Shown: piece after piece, positions 1 to 8,756 of the stretch | Numbering within the stretch: the stretch's first letter is position 1 | Layout: each line of letters opens with the position of its first letter | Assembly (NCBI RefSeq): GCF_000952155.1 | Contig: NZ_JYON01000018.1 | Coordinates: forward strand, 40,779 to 104,778 | Length of the DNA: 64,000 nt | Direction of reading: 5' to 3' | Source of the DNA: Aliterella atlantica CENA595 | Lineage (GTDB): Bacteria > Cyanobacteriota > Cyanobacteriia > Cyanobacteriales > Chroococcidiopsidaceae | Translations under genes and position numbers: made by a program | The notes under the pieces: generated by a model | What the model was told of the DNA's origin: nothing | The model's input: the letters and a program-made list of their open reading frames with translations, nothing else | The model's database searches: none

Positions 1-57
1 GTTTTTGGGCAACAGCAGTTTACCACGATGTTAAAGACTCACAGGGAGAATAATTAA
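1..57 (+). CDS. 3' end of an upstream gene, probably another Cmr-module gene (partial)
   Basis: Two frames are open from the window edge. One runs 18 codons to a TAA at 55-57 that overlaps the next ATG (TAATG). The other ends at a TAA at 51-53. Either implies a tightly packed operon with translational coupling to the RAMP gene that follows, and the GGGAG ribosome-binding site at 44-48 lies inside the upstream gene. Operon position suggests a further type III-B subunit, but the fragment is too short to identify. Confidence 0.4.
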   Translation, partial: VFGQQQFTTMLKTHRENN

Positions 58-1841
58 TGTCTGAAGATAGCAACTCAACTAGCAAGCCTTCTCCCTGGCT
101 TAACCCCAGCAATGAGCCTCAAACAGATAGAAGCGCTAGCTTTGTCGAATATTTGCGCTGGATGAGGGAAAAATCTGCCAACAATTTAGTTAATAGTGGT
201 ACTTTACTCGATTTACTAAACAGGTTTAAACAAAATGACTGGTATGCAATCTTAAATCGTCTAACTCAAAAAACTAGAGTTTTAGCCCATGAATCTTTTG
301 AAGCAAAATGTTCGTGGCGGATTAGAGTGGGTGGTATAAAAGGTCCAGAATCTATGTTGCTACCTGCTTTTGATAACTTAGGAATGCCTTATATTCCTAG
401 TAGTACGCTACGAGGAGTAGCAAGAGCGATCGCCTCAAAAGATAGCAAATTTACTCAGGAGCAAATCAAAGCTATTTTTGGCGATGTTACTCCTAACTCA
501 TCAATGGGTAAGGTAATTTTTTTAGACGCTTATCCACTACCAAACCACAACAAGCAGGGTGGCTTAAAACCAGATATGGCAAATGCTATCTGGAACTGGA
601 AAGGCGAAGGGCTACCAGAATACAATACCAATCCTAATGTATTTCTCTCCCTAGAAAAACCAACATTTGTTGTTGGTATCCGTAGAACATCTAGCTGTGA
701 CGATGCCATTCTTCAACAAGTTAAACAATGGCTAATCAATGGATTAGCTCAAGGAATTGGAGCGCAAGTTAACAGCGGCTATGGAGGAATGGATGCTTTA
801 GAACTACGCCCTGTGAAGAAAAAGGTAATCGTCAAAGTAGGCTTTGAACTACAAGGACAACTTATTCATGGCAGGCAAGAATTTACCTCTTGGCAACTAA
901 ATGGTGCTGGAACTGGATGGAAACCACCAGGAAAAGCCGAAGCCGAACTTCGCCCTACTGCTTTTCGTTCTATGCTTCGTTACTGGTTTAGAACTTTTGC
1001 TTTAGGAGTTTTGCCAGCAAAGCAAGTCCAAGAATTAGAAGCTGAAATTTTTGGTGGTATTGAGCCAAAACATACAGGTTTGTTGCGTTTAGAAGTTAGT
1101 GGTCAGGTGCGTAAAGATAATGCTTTACCTACTAGAGAGGGCAAAAACGAGTCTTACGGATTGATAACAGGTAGTCTGATGGTGCGTAATTCCTCTCAAA
1201 CAGCCAGTCGTAACGAACAAGAGAAAACAGCACTTGAAGGATTACTAAAAAATTTAACTTGGATGATGTTTCATTTAGGTGGTGTAGGACAGGGTGCAAG
1301 ACGACCTTGTTATTCTCGACAGCACCAGCAGAGAGGTCCTTGGTGGCGCGGGTCAACTCTCATAGCTAAAAGTGAAGATAGTTTCTGGGATTTGCCTGAT
1401 TCTGTACCAGAATTCCAAAAGCTATTTCGTCAACGTCTACAAAGTTTCTATGTTGCTTTAGCAGTTTTAGCAAAACAAACTATCAATACGCGATCGCCTC
1501 TTAGCATTGGCACTGTAGCAAAAGACAAGTGGACAGAAGCGATTGATGCCAATTGTCGCATAGTAGTATGTGCTGGTGAAGCAAGTTTCAATAAGCCTTT
1601 TGCTTTAGCTACTCTCCATAGTCAACAATTAAAAATTCATGGCGATTACGATGGTAATCTTTGCGGTAAAGTGCGCGGGGGAGTTAAACCATCTCCTGTG
1701 TGGATTGCTGATTTAGATGCCTACCAAGTTGTAACCATCTTCGGTATAAACCCAGAACCGCAAAACCCTCGCAACAAATACTTGAAACTGCTACGCCATG
1801 AAGCAAGTAGCTATGCTCAAATTTTGTTATTAGATAAATAG
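57..1841 (+). CDS. type III-B CRISPR RAMP protein, apparent Cmr6-Cmr1 fusion
   Basis: 594 residues with two RAMP (repeat-associated mysterious protein) halves. The N-terminal half looks like Cmr6: a PSSTLRG motif near residue 115-122 and a glycine-rich loop GIGAQVNSGYGG at about 233-244. The C-terminal half looks like Cmr1: LRPTAFRSMLRYWFR near residue 300, EIFGG about 30 residues later, and GVGQGARRP at about 409. RAMP subunits of the Cmr complex bind crRNA and target RNA; Cmr1 and Cmr6 normally sit at the 3' cap end of the backbone and are separate proteins of about 300 residues. Its start overlaps or nearly abuts the upstream gene, and the CARF-HEPN gene follows after 33 bp, so this is the tail of a cas operon that continues left of the window. 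The RAMP assignment is firm; the exact subunit names are inferred. Confidence 0.85.
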   Translation: MSEDSNSTSKPSPWLNPSNEPQTDRSASFVEYLRWMREKSANNLVNSGTLLDLLNRFKQNDWYAILNRLTQKTRVLAHESFEAKCSWRIRVGGIKGPESMLLPAFDNLGMPYIPSSTLRGVARAIASKDSKFTQEQIKAIFGDVTPNSSMGKVIFLDAYPLPNHNKQGGLKPDMANAIWNWKGEGLPEYNTNPNVFLSLEKPTFVVGIRRTSSCDDAILQQVKQWLINGLAQGIGAQVNSGYGGMDALELRPVKKKVIVKVGFELQGQLIHGRQEFTSWQLNGAGTGWKPPGKAEAELRPTAFRSMLRYWFRTFALGVLPAKQVQELEAEIFGGIEPKHTGLLRLEVSGQVRKDNALPTREGKNESYGLITGSLMVRNSSQTASRNEQEKTALEGLLKNLTWMMFHLGGVGQGARRPCYSRQHQQRGPWWRGSTLIAKSEDSFWDLPDSVPEFQKLFRQRLQSFYVALAVLAKQTINTRSPLSIGTVAKDKWTEAIDANCRIVVCAGEASFNKPFALATLHSQQLKIHGDYDGNLCGKVRGGVKPSPVWIADLDAYQVVTIFGINPEPQNPRNKYLKLLRHEASSYAQILLLDK

Positions 1842-1874
1842 CGCTCGCATCTCCCTGCAAAACCAAACTACAAA

Positions 1875-3380
1875 ATGTCTTCAAAACAAGCCATCTTAAT
1901 TGCGACAATTGGTACTCGCGATCTTGCTTATCAAGATTCATCTCACACTTGGCTAAGTATTGGCAACGATCGTGCTGAAAATGGCAAAAGCCAAATGGGT
2001 CAAGTAAAAGAAGATTTAAGTACAGAACCAGGCACTCCAGTAGGCTTAGAAAGCTATGACTTTAGAAGTTTAACGGAATACTTCGCTATTAATTTTCAGC
2101 AATACAAAAATCGTCTTCTCCCAATAATATTAGGTAAACTTTTACAAGACGAATGCCAGCGAATCCAAAAAATTTACCTTGTTGCTACAGATCAAAAAGT
2201 GGAAATCAAGGAAAGAATAAGAGATACTTGTTGGTCTGCCAAAGTTATTAAACAATGGATTGAAGAAAATCATAAAATTCCTACAGAAGTTGTTCTCCAA
2301 GGGCAAGAAGGTAGAAGCCCAGCAGATTTTGAGCAAATATTACCTTGGTGGAAACAAACCTGGCAAAGTATTGCAAGTCATACCAAGAATCAAACAACCT
2401 TATTATTGTGTCTTAAAGGAGGTGTAAATCAATCTTCTATTGCTTCACAAATAACAGCTTTAGATTATTTTGGAGAAAATTGTAAGTTTTATGACTTTAT
2501 AGAAAATCCACCAGAAAACTCTAAAGGCAATCCTTCTTGCTATACTGCACCAATTGCAGGCACTAACTACTTATGGGATCGCAAGCAAAAAGAAGCATTA
2601 TCTTTATTAGAGCGTTTTGATTACTCTGGAATTAACACTCTGCTAACTCCTAGTTGGGAGAATATTCCGAATGACCAAAGATTAATTAAAATTCGCGATC
2701 TACTACAATTAGCTAATCAATGGAATATTGCCGACTTGCATCAGTTTAAGCAGTCTCTAGCTAGAGCAGTAGAAAAAAAATACGTCGCGAAAAGTATAGC
2801 ACGCTCAGAAAAGTGGTTTTGGGCATCTTATGAAGCTGGATACCTCAGTTTTATTCGTTATAAACAGGGAAATACTATTGAAGCGCTTTTTCATAGTGTT
2901 CGTGCTGTAGAAGGCTTAATGACTGAATGGGCAATTAGTTACTATCGCGAGTACATTAAAGAGGAAGAAGGCAAGTCTCCTGCTCTTAATAAATCTGTAT
3001 GCGACGATCCTAAATATATAGAACTAAGAAACTTTAAAGAAGAGTTTAAAGAAAAATCAAATTTGTATTTGTACGGTACAAAGATAGACAAATTATTGAA
3101 ATATAATAAGCCAGCAGCAGTAGAACACGAGCATCTAAAATATTTTTTTAAAACTACTAGGGAAGAGCGCAATCAAATATTTCATCGGCTAAAAAGATTG
3201 CGTGAAGCAGATTTGTTTGCAGCTTGGGGAACAAATAACTCACAACAGTGGCAAAAAAGAGTTATCGGCTGTCTTAATTTTTTGTCTGACCAAAACTTTA
3301 CTTCTCTTGAATCTGCTAGCCTTATGACTCTAGTACATGAGGAACTAAAAACTGCAATTACGTCTTACCATCCTAGCTAA
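1875..3380 (+). CDS. CARF-HEPN ancillary RNase of type III CRISPR (Csx1/Csm6-like)
   Basis: 501 residues. The N-terminus begins with a beta strand and loop typical of Rossmann-like CARF domains (ILIATIGTRDLAYQ). It continues with a second strand (KIYLVATDQ, about residue 97-105) and a third strand with a glycine-containing loop (LLLCLKGGVNQSS, about 176-188). The C-terminal half is helical and carries RNQIFH, R432 to H437, an exact R-x4-H HEPN ribonuclease motif. In known systems, cyclic oligoadenylate made by the Cas10/Cmr2 palm domain binds CARF and activates HEPN RNA cleavage. It lies 33 bp after the Cmr6-Cmr1 gene on the same strand, which supports co-expression. The domain calls rest on motifs and context; similarity to the named Csx1 or Csm6 families looks distant, so no symbol is given. 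Confidence 0.8.
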   Translation: MSSKQAILIATIGTRDLAYQDSSHTWLSIGNDRAENGKSQMGQVKEDLSTEPGTPVGLESYDFRSLTEYFAINFQQYKNRLLPIILGKLLQDECQRIQKIYLVATDQKVEIKERIRDTCWSAKVIKQWIEENHKIPTEVVLQGQEGRSPADFEQILPWWKQTWQSIASHTKNQTTLLLCLKGGVNQSSIASQITALDYFGENCKFYDFIENPPENSKGNPSCYTAPIAGTNYLWDRKQKEALSLLERFDYSGINTLLTPSWENIPNDQRLIKIRDLLQLANQWNIADLHQFKQSLARAVEKKYVAKSIARSEKWFWASYEAGYLSFIRYKQGNTIEALFHSVRAVEGLMTEWAISYYREYIKEEEGKSPALNKSVCDDPKYIELRNFKEEFKEKSNLYLYGTKIDKLLKYNKPAAVEHEHLKYFFKTTREERNQIFHRLKRLREADLFAAWGTNNSQQWQKRVIGCLNFLSDQNFTSLESASLMTLVHEELKTAITSYHPS

Positions 3381-3472
3381 AACAAGATTCCATTCAAGAA
3401 TTTGAATAGAAGTTCTATATCTAGGAGCTATCTTGATGAGGATAAATAAATATATACATCAAACCTAATAAT

Positions 3473-4081
3473 TTATACTTCTTCGTCTGCTTGGAGTTGC
3501 TCTAAAGCATAACGGGCGATCGCCAAACTCACTTTAGCTTGCTGAACTTCTGATAAAGTTGCCCACTTTTCTGGAGTAATATTGCCAAGCATTTTCGGCA
3601 TCTCGTCACTACCACTCCGCATCGCATAAGCATAAGGACGTGCTAATACTTGTAAATCTTCAGCGCCACAGTTGGGTAGTAGTTGTTGAACGCATTCTAC
3701 TAATTGCCCTGCTAAAGTTTCCTGCGTGGTTATTGCTTGACGTGCGTGTTGGGCGATCGCATCTAACCAGTTTTGCGGAATGCGATCGGCAAATTGCGCC
3801 CGTAACTTTGCTTGCAGGCTGGTAATCGCGTTTGCTGGTGTTGCTGCTTGCCAAAGTCGATCTAACTGATTTAAAAAACTATGCGATCGCGCAGACATCT
3901 CCTCTACTTGCCAAGACGCACCAAACTCTTGCTCTGCGGCAATAAAATAAGCTTCTGTCTCAGCAGTTGAGCCATCCCAAGGATAAATACTATCTTCTGC
4001 TAACAGGGCTGCTAACATTTCTAATTCTAATAATGACCTGGTGTAGCTACTATCTTGGTAGTTATTCATGCTATCTGTCAT
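3473..4081 (-). CDS. hypothetical protein, 202 residues
   Basis: Not recognised. The protein is acidic and mostly helical, with no signal peptide, membrane segment or cysteine cluster (a single Cys). A second Met four residues in (MNNYQ) is an alternative start. It is the last of three minus-strand genes (PP2C, CHAT-FHA, this one), separated by gaps of about 200 bp, so co-transcription is possible but not shown. Two HIP1 octamers lie inside it and the composition matches the neighbours, so it is not obviously foreign. It could be a partner or substrate of the CHAT-FHA protein, which is inference from position only. Confidence 0.7.
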   Translation of the reverse strand: MTDSMNNYQDSSYTRSLLELEMLAALLAEDSIYPWDGSTAETEAYFIAAEQEFGASWQVEEMSARSHSFLNQLDRLWQAATPANAITSLQAKLRAQFADRIPQNWLDAIAQHARQAITTQETLAGQLVECVQQLLPNCGAEDLQVLARPYAYAMRSGSDEMPKMLGNITPEKWATLSEVQQAKVSLAIARYALEQLQADEEV

Positions 4082-4306
4082 TTTCGACTCCTAATATCTA
4101 GATAAGACAAACTATGGTAAGAGTAGCTACAGCAATTGTGCATCTATTTCCGTAACTAAATCAGAACTCTTAAGTAGCAATTAAATCCAAATAAACTTCT
4201 ACCTCTTGATAGATGCAATAACATCAAAATTTTTTTTGTTCTTCGTCAGTATACTTTGCTACATAATCCGAACAGCAAAAGTATATTTTGATACTTTGTC
4301 TACTCC

Positions 4307-5932
4307 TCAACCTTCAACGATAAACTCAAAAGTTTCTCCCTGAGAACTACCAAACTTTAACTGCACTCCAGAATGTAGAGGCACTTCCTGAAGATGGACT
4401 TTCCTCCATTCGTCAAGTTCAAAAATAAACGTGCCAAAACGGGAATTATCGCTAATAAAATAAGTTGGAACCGTTTTGCCATCGCGCTTTTCATTGCGGC
4501 AAAATATCTTAGCGTGTTGTTTGCTAATCCAAGGCTCGTCTATAGCAATATCATTGTGATCGTTTACCCGCCCTAACAAGGCAAATCCCGCCTGCAACGA
4601 CCAAACTTTTTTAGGTACAGAAAGCGATCGCAGCGTTGCCTTCAAAGTTCTTTGTCTAATCTCTGAAAGTGAATTTTCTGGTAGCTGGGTTACTTCCTCC
4701 TGTACTGGGCGGATCAACTCACCGTCAAATTCGGGATGCAAGTAGAGAATAGGTAAAGTCCAGGTAGGAAAATTAAACCGATAAATTGTCAAAAGTTGTT
4801 GTCTGGCGATCGCCACTGCGCGATCGATGGACTGTCTAGTTGCCAATGCTTGAGCAAAAACTTGGATAAATTTGAGCGCTTCCTCATCACCAATTTGATC
4901 GCGCATTGCTAAAACTGCTGGTACGCCATGATGAATCAATACTTCTGCTAAAGAACTATTTTGCAAAGTATTTTTCTGCACAAATGCGGGCCACGCGCCC
5001 CAACACGAGTTAAATACACACAATTTAACTTGGCAGCGGGTCAAAACTTGAGCTAACTCTGTACCGCTGATACTTCTATTCGAGCGTAAAAATATTTTGC
5101 CGCCATCAGGTGCGCTCTCACCATGTCCTGCATAAAAAAAGACGTTGTAACTTTTATTTTCTAACTGCGATATTAGTTGCTCTGGCGTAGGTTGCAGTAA
5201 GGTATCTACCTGACATTTAACCGTTGTGGCGGCGTTACCCACTGCATCGTACCGATAACTTGTTAAAGCTTGAGTTAAAACCTCAGCTTCTTCTTCTAGG
5301 CGCAAAGGTGGAGATGCAACCTTAGATTTTGGTAGATCGATATTTTTTTGTCCTAAAACCAGCAGCACATTTAAACTTTGACTAACTGGTAGGCTAGCTA
5401 AAGATTCTACATCGTTTGTCGTGCGACTAAACAGCAAGTGTTGTGCCAATGAAATTGCTGCCTTACCTGGCTGGGCTTGCATAATTTCCCAAGGTAAAGT
5501 AATTAACTTAGGATCGCGGATATCTAGACGCAGCCGTAAAGGTTTATTTTTACCGCTGGCTATACCGATACTGCGTTCTAGAGTATTTAAAATCGGTCCT
5601 TGAAATAACCAATTCCATAGCTTAATCCCCAAACTTTGCATTAAGCGGCTGCTATGAGTTTGATTCGGTTCGTAAGTTGAATTCGCAAGCTGCTGGGGAG
5701 GCGTTTCTAAGAAAGAGTCAAAAGAGCCATCAATTAGCTGATCGTAGGCAAACATTTCTTGCCAAGCTTGCCACACTTGGGTTAGTTCTGAGGACCAAAA
5801 ACAATCGTGTAAGATTGCTCCAGCCAAATAAGGAGTTTGTACTACCCAGATTGCAAAGGTTTCATTGCCAATCGTGGAGAGACGAGCGATCGCCAAATTC
5901 AAGCAAGGACTCTCAGACACAGGCATCAGCAC
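4307..5932 (-). CDS. CHAT-FHA protein (caspase-like protease with phosphothreonine-binding domain)
   Basis: 541 residues. A CHAT domain occupies roughly residues 130-400, with the caspase-type dyad visible as YAGHGE (H270) and FNSCWG (C310), both intact. A FHA domain follows at about 445-541: LLGR, then ISKQHAKIF (the conserved S-x-x-H) and a short SRFGTF segment. CHAT proteins are clan CD cysteine proteases that cleave partner proteins; FHA domains bind phosphothreonine. Together they suggest a protease recruited or switched by Ser/Thr phosphorylation. There is no signal peptide or membrane segment, so it should be cytoplasmic. Upstream on the same strand is a PP2C phosphatase and downstream a 202-residue unknown gene. 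The nearest Ser/Thr kinase seen is at the far end of the window. Confidence 0.88.
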   Translation of the reverse strand: MLMPVSESPCLNLAIARLSTIGNETFAIWVVQTPYLAGAILHDCFWSSELTQVWQAWQEMFAYDQLIDGSFDSFLETPPQQLANSTYEPNQTHSSRLMQSLGIKLWNWLFQGPILNTLERSIGIASGKNKPLRLRLDIRDPKLITLPWEIMQAQPGKAAISLAQHLLFSRTTNDVESLASLPVSQSLNVLLVLGQKNIDLPKSKVASPPLRLEEEAEVLTQALTSYRYDAVGNAATTVKCQVDTLLQPTPEQLISQLENKSYNVFFYAGHGESAPDGGKIFLRSNRSISGTELAQVLTRCQVKLCVFNSCWGAWPAFVQKNTLQNSSLAEVLIHHGVPAVLAMRDQIGDEEALKFIQVFAQALATRQSIDRAVAIARQQLLTIYRFNFPTWTLPILYLHPEFDGELIRPVQEEVTQLPENSLSEIRQRTLKATLRSLSVPKKVWSLQAGFALLGRVNDHNDIAIDEPWISKQHAKIFCRNEKRDGKTVPTYFISDNSRFGTFIFELDEWRKVHLQEVPLHSGVQLKFGSSQGETFEFIVEG

Positions 5933-6127
5933 CTATTAAAATTGAACTTGGAAATATAAACATTTTTTTATTAGTTTAGCGATTGTTGAGCTTAACTTTA
6001 TTGAGGTTTTGGTTAATTTTATCTGCGGTTAAAAGGTGAGTTAATTTTTAAGCTGTAATATAACTTATTTTAAAAGCCTATTTGCTGGTGCTATCGTGCG
6101 CTGAAACGCTACTACAAACGGGCAATC

Positions 6128-8512
6128 TCAACTGCCCTTAGTTAAAGCTTTTGGCGATACTTGTGGAGTTGGCTGTGAAGAACTTGGTGATTTATTAGTA
6201 GTTGCTGGTGTTGATACCAGACAAGTATTTACAGGTGCTTGTTGCGATAATTGGGTAATTTCTGTTTCAAGAATCCAACCTTGGAGAATAGTTGCCTTTG
6301 GCGCAGCCTGACATACTTTAATTTTCAGCCAGCTTTGCCCATTCGAGTTAGTTTGGCGCTCGTCAACTTGGACGATGCTACCTGGAGCAATGCCAATGAG
6401 GATCTTATTATTAGCTAAATCTGGTGTTTGGCGCAGCAATGGTTGTGTTGGGGTGCTTGTGACTGAGTTAGGTGGTGTTTTGATTTGCAATATTGAGCCT
6501 AAATCCACCATTGCAACTTCATTTGTAGGTTGAGTAGGAGCATCAGCAGCAGTTGGACTCGATTTTACTTCAGGATTGTATAAGCGAGCGATCGGGTCTT
6601 TTAACCAGTACGCCAATCCACCTAAACCAACTAAGATCGATAATCCTATTAGTATAGGTGCTACGATCGCTCGCTTTTCGGATACAGGCGGAGCTACTTG
6701 TTGCGTCGGCAAGGATGAAGGCGCAGCAGGGGAATCGAGATTGCTAATGTCTGTAAGCGGAATGATGATACTGGTGTCGGCTTCTGCGGGCGGAACTATA
6801 GGCTCTCTAGTAGTAGTAATTTCTGGTGCAAACACCGCAGTGGCGCTAATTGGATTTGGTTCGTTTGCCTTGACTTGACAGTGGATTAGACCAACTGTAA
6901 CGTTATCGTGACCGTTGTGGGTGTTAGCAATTTCAATTAGACGCGATGTGGCACTAGCTAGATCGGTTTTACCTTCTAATACGGGTAAAAGTTCGGTTTC
7001 CCAATGCTGCTCGACTCGATCGTAATCGCTCAAACCATCAGAGCAAAGCAAGAATATACAGTCTTCATCCAGGATAAAGCGCTCTACTGTCGGATGCAAC
7101 GATAAACTCATGCCCAAAGCTTGAATCAACGAACCAGAAGATGGTTGCAGTACAGCATCGCGGTAGAAACAATAGCCCAAGCGTACTTCACGGGCAGCAA
7201 CATCATCATCAAGGGTAACTTGGTGGCAACCTGTGCGCGTAATTAGGTAGCCGCGACTGTCGCCGACATGAGCGATATATACTTCATGTTGATGTGCTAA
7301 AGCCATAACTAAAGTTGTCCCCATCCGTTGACGACCTTGGCGATTTTCGCTATCGTTGCGATCGCTGATCCGGTCGTTGGCGGCATGAGTTGCTTTATCT
7401 ATAGCACTACTAATCGTTGCCGAGTCTAAATAAGTATTTTCTCGATTTAATTGTTGAATTTGTTGGTGGACTGTTTCAATTGCTAAATTAGAAGCAACGT
7501 TGCCACCTTCGTGTCCGCCAATACCATCGCAGACTATGGCTAAAGAGGCAGCAAGGCTAGTCGAGCGCTCTATTGAGTCTATTTGTGCCAACGTGCCGCT
7601 AGGCGGGTAACAAGCATCTTCATTGCGTTGGCGGCTAGGTCCTGTATCTGTGCGGGTACTAATAGTTATCTTATGCTGCTGCGATCGCCCGCATTGGGCT
7701 ATACCGCGATCTAATATGGCAACTAACTCGTCTGCATGACTAATTTCTTCTTCAATTAGTTGCTCGGTAATTTTTTCTAAATACTCAGAAATTGCTGGTT
7801 TTGCTGCTGGTAATAGTTGTTGCCACACTTGTCCTAATTGGGCTAAAGTTGGCGGCATGGCAGCTATGTCAAGTTTTAGTTGCAGCAATCTCACCAAAGA
7901 ACTTTCTGCGCGTATCAATGGCATTTCCAGCAAGCTAGAAGCTACGCCCTCTGTACTTAACGGTTGCCATAGCCCAGCAATTTGCCACAACCAGTGCAAT
8001 TGACGCAAGCTAGAAGCTGTTTGCCACTCGGTTGTAAGTTCGGGGATTAATTGTCCTGCTACTGCTCTACCAGTGGGGTAGATGGCAGCGTTTTCTAATA
8101 GTAAAATTTCGGAAGCATTGTCCTGTTGACTGCGCGGATTTTGGCTGTCTCCTCCAGAATTAAATAGCGCACCCGCTGCGTGAGTTGATGGCAAAAATCC
8201 ATAAGCTTGAGGTACGTGGAGCCGATAGGGAACAAGCCTTAAATACGGTTTGACTTCGTAACTTATATCTGCAAAGTGACTTTCTAACGCTGTTCCTGGT
8301 TTGGTATCGACAAAAATGCGATCGCTTGTAAGTAAATAGCGCGATTGGACAATATCGCCAACTTTGTAGGCGGAAACTCCTTCACCTACAGCCCACAAAT
8401 AGCGTTTGCTCAGGGGCGTACCGCAGCGCTGGCAATACTTATCGGCTTCATTATTGCTAGCGTTGCACTCTTGGTTGGGACATTGGTTTGTTGTTGCTAT
8501 GTCATTTTGCAT
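6128..8512 (-). CDS. membrane-anchored PP2C-family Ser/Thr phosphatase with N-terminal zinc ribbon and C-terminal SH3-like domain
   Basis: 794 residues. The N-terminus has a four-cysteine zinc ribbon (C11, C16, C27, C30). A PP2C catalytic domain spans about 285-540 with the metal-binding motifs RNEDAC, CDGIGGHEGG, AHVGDSRG, CSDGLSDYD and DNVTV. One hydrophobic segment near 616-637 follows, then a proline/threonine-rich linker and an SH3b-like domain at about 690-765. PP2C enzymes dephosphorylate Ser/Thr residues. The topology suggests a cytoplasmic phosphatase with a periplasmic SH3-like domain that could read cell-wall state, which is inference. It is divergent from the penicillin-binding protein gene (245 bp apart) and heads the strand carrying the CHAT-FHA gene. 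Confidence 0.9.
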   Translation of the reverse strand: MQNDIATTNQCPNQECNASNNEADKYCQRCGTPLSKRYLWAVGEGVSAYKVGDIVQSRYLLTSDRIFVDTKPGTALESHFADISYEVKPYLRLVPYRLHVPQAYGFLPSTHAAGALFNSGGDSQNPRSQQDNASEILLLENAAIYPTGRAVAGQLIPELTTEWQTASSLRQLHWLWQIAGLWQPLSTEGVASSLLEMPLIRAESSLVRLLQLKLDIAAMPPTLAQLGQVWQQLLPAAKPAISEYLEKITEQLIEEEISHADELVAILDRGIAQCGRSQQHKITISTRTDTGPSRQRNEDACYPPSGTLAQIDSIERSTSLAASLAIVCDGIGGHEGGNVASNLAIETVHQQIQQLNRENTYLDSATISSAIDKATHAANDRISDRNDSENRQGRQRMGTTLVMALAHQHEVYIAHVGDSRGYLITRTGCHQVTLDDDVAAREVRLGYCFYRDAVLQPSSGSLIQALGMSLSLHPTVERFILDEDCIFLLCSDGLSDYDRVEQHWETELLPVLEGKTDLASATSRLIEIANTHNGHDNVTVGLIHCQVKANEPNPISATAVFAPEITTTREPIVPPAEADTSIIIPLTDISNLDSPAAPSSLPTQQVAPPVSEKRAIVAPILIGLSILVGLGGLAYWLKDPIARLYNPEVKSSPTAADAPTQPTNEVAMVDLGSILQIKTPPNSVTSTPTQPLLRQTPDLANNKILIGIAPGSIVQVDERQTNSNGQSWLKIKVCQAAPKATILQGWILETEITQLSQQAPVNTCLVSTPATTNKSPSSSQPTPQVSPKALTKGS

Positions 8513-8756
8513 AGGTTTCGCATCGGTCAGCCATTAAACAATATTGATTTAGAAATCGCCAGGATATAAGGGTTGTTTTGTTTGCCACTTGCAGTTTTTA
8601 GTCAAAATACGTCTTGCCTCTGTATTTAATTTAGGCTGCTTGCAACTCCAAGCTGTTAAATATGCTACTTTACATCCCGATTGATTTTCGCCGAGGGCAA
8701 CAGTTTTAGCTGTTACCTTGTCTTTATTAATAGCAACTTACGGTTAAAAAGTCGCA

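Noticed and set aside
1..3380. CRISPR repeat array next to the Cmr genes
   Set aside because: No repeated 30-40 bp units with spacers are present in or around this locus inside the window; any array must lie to the left.
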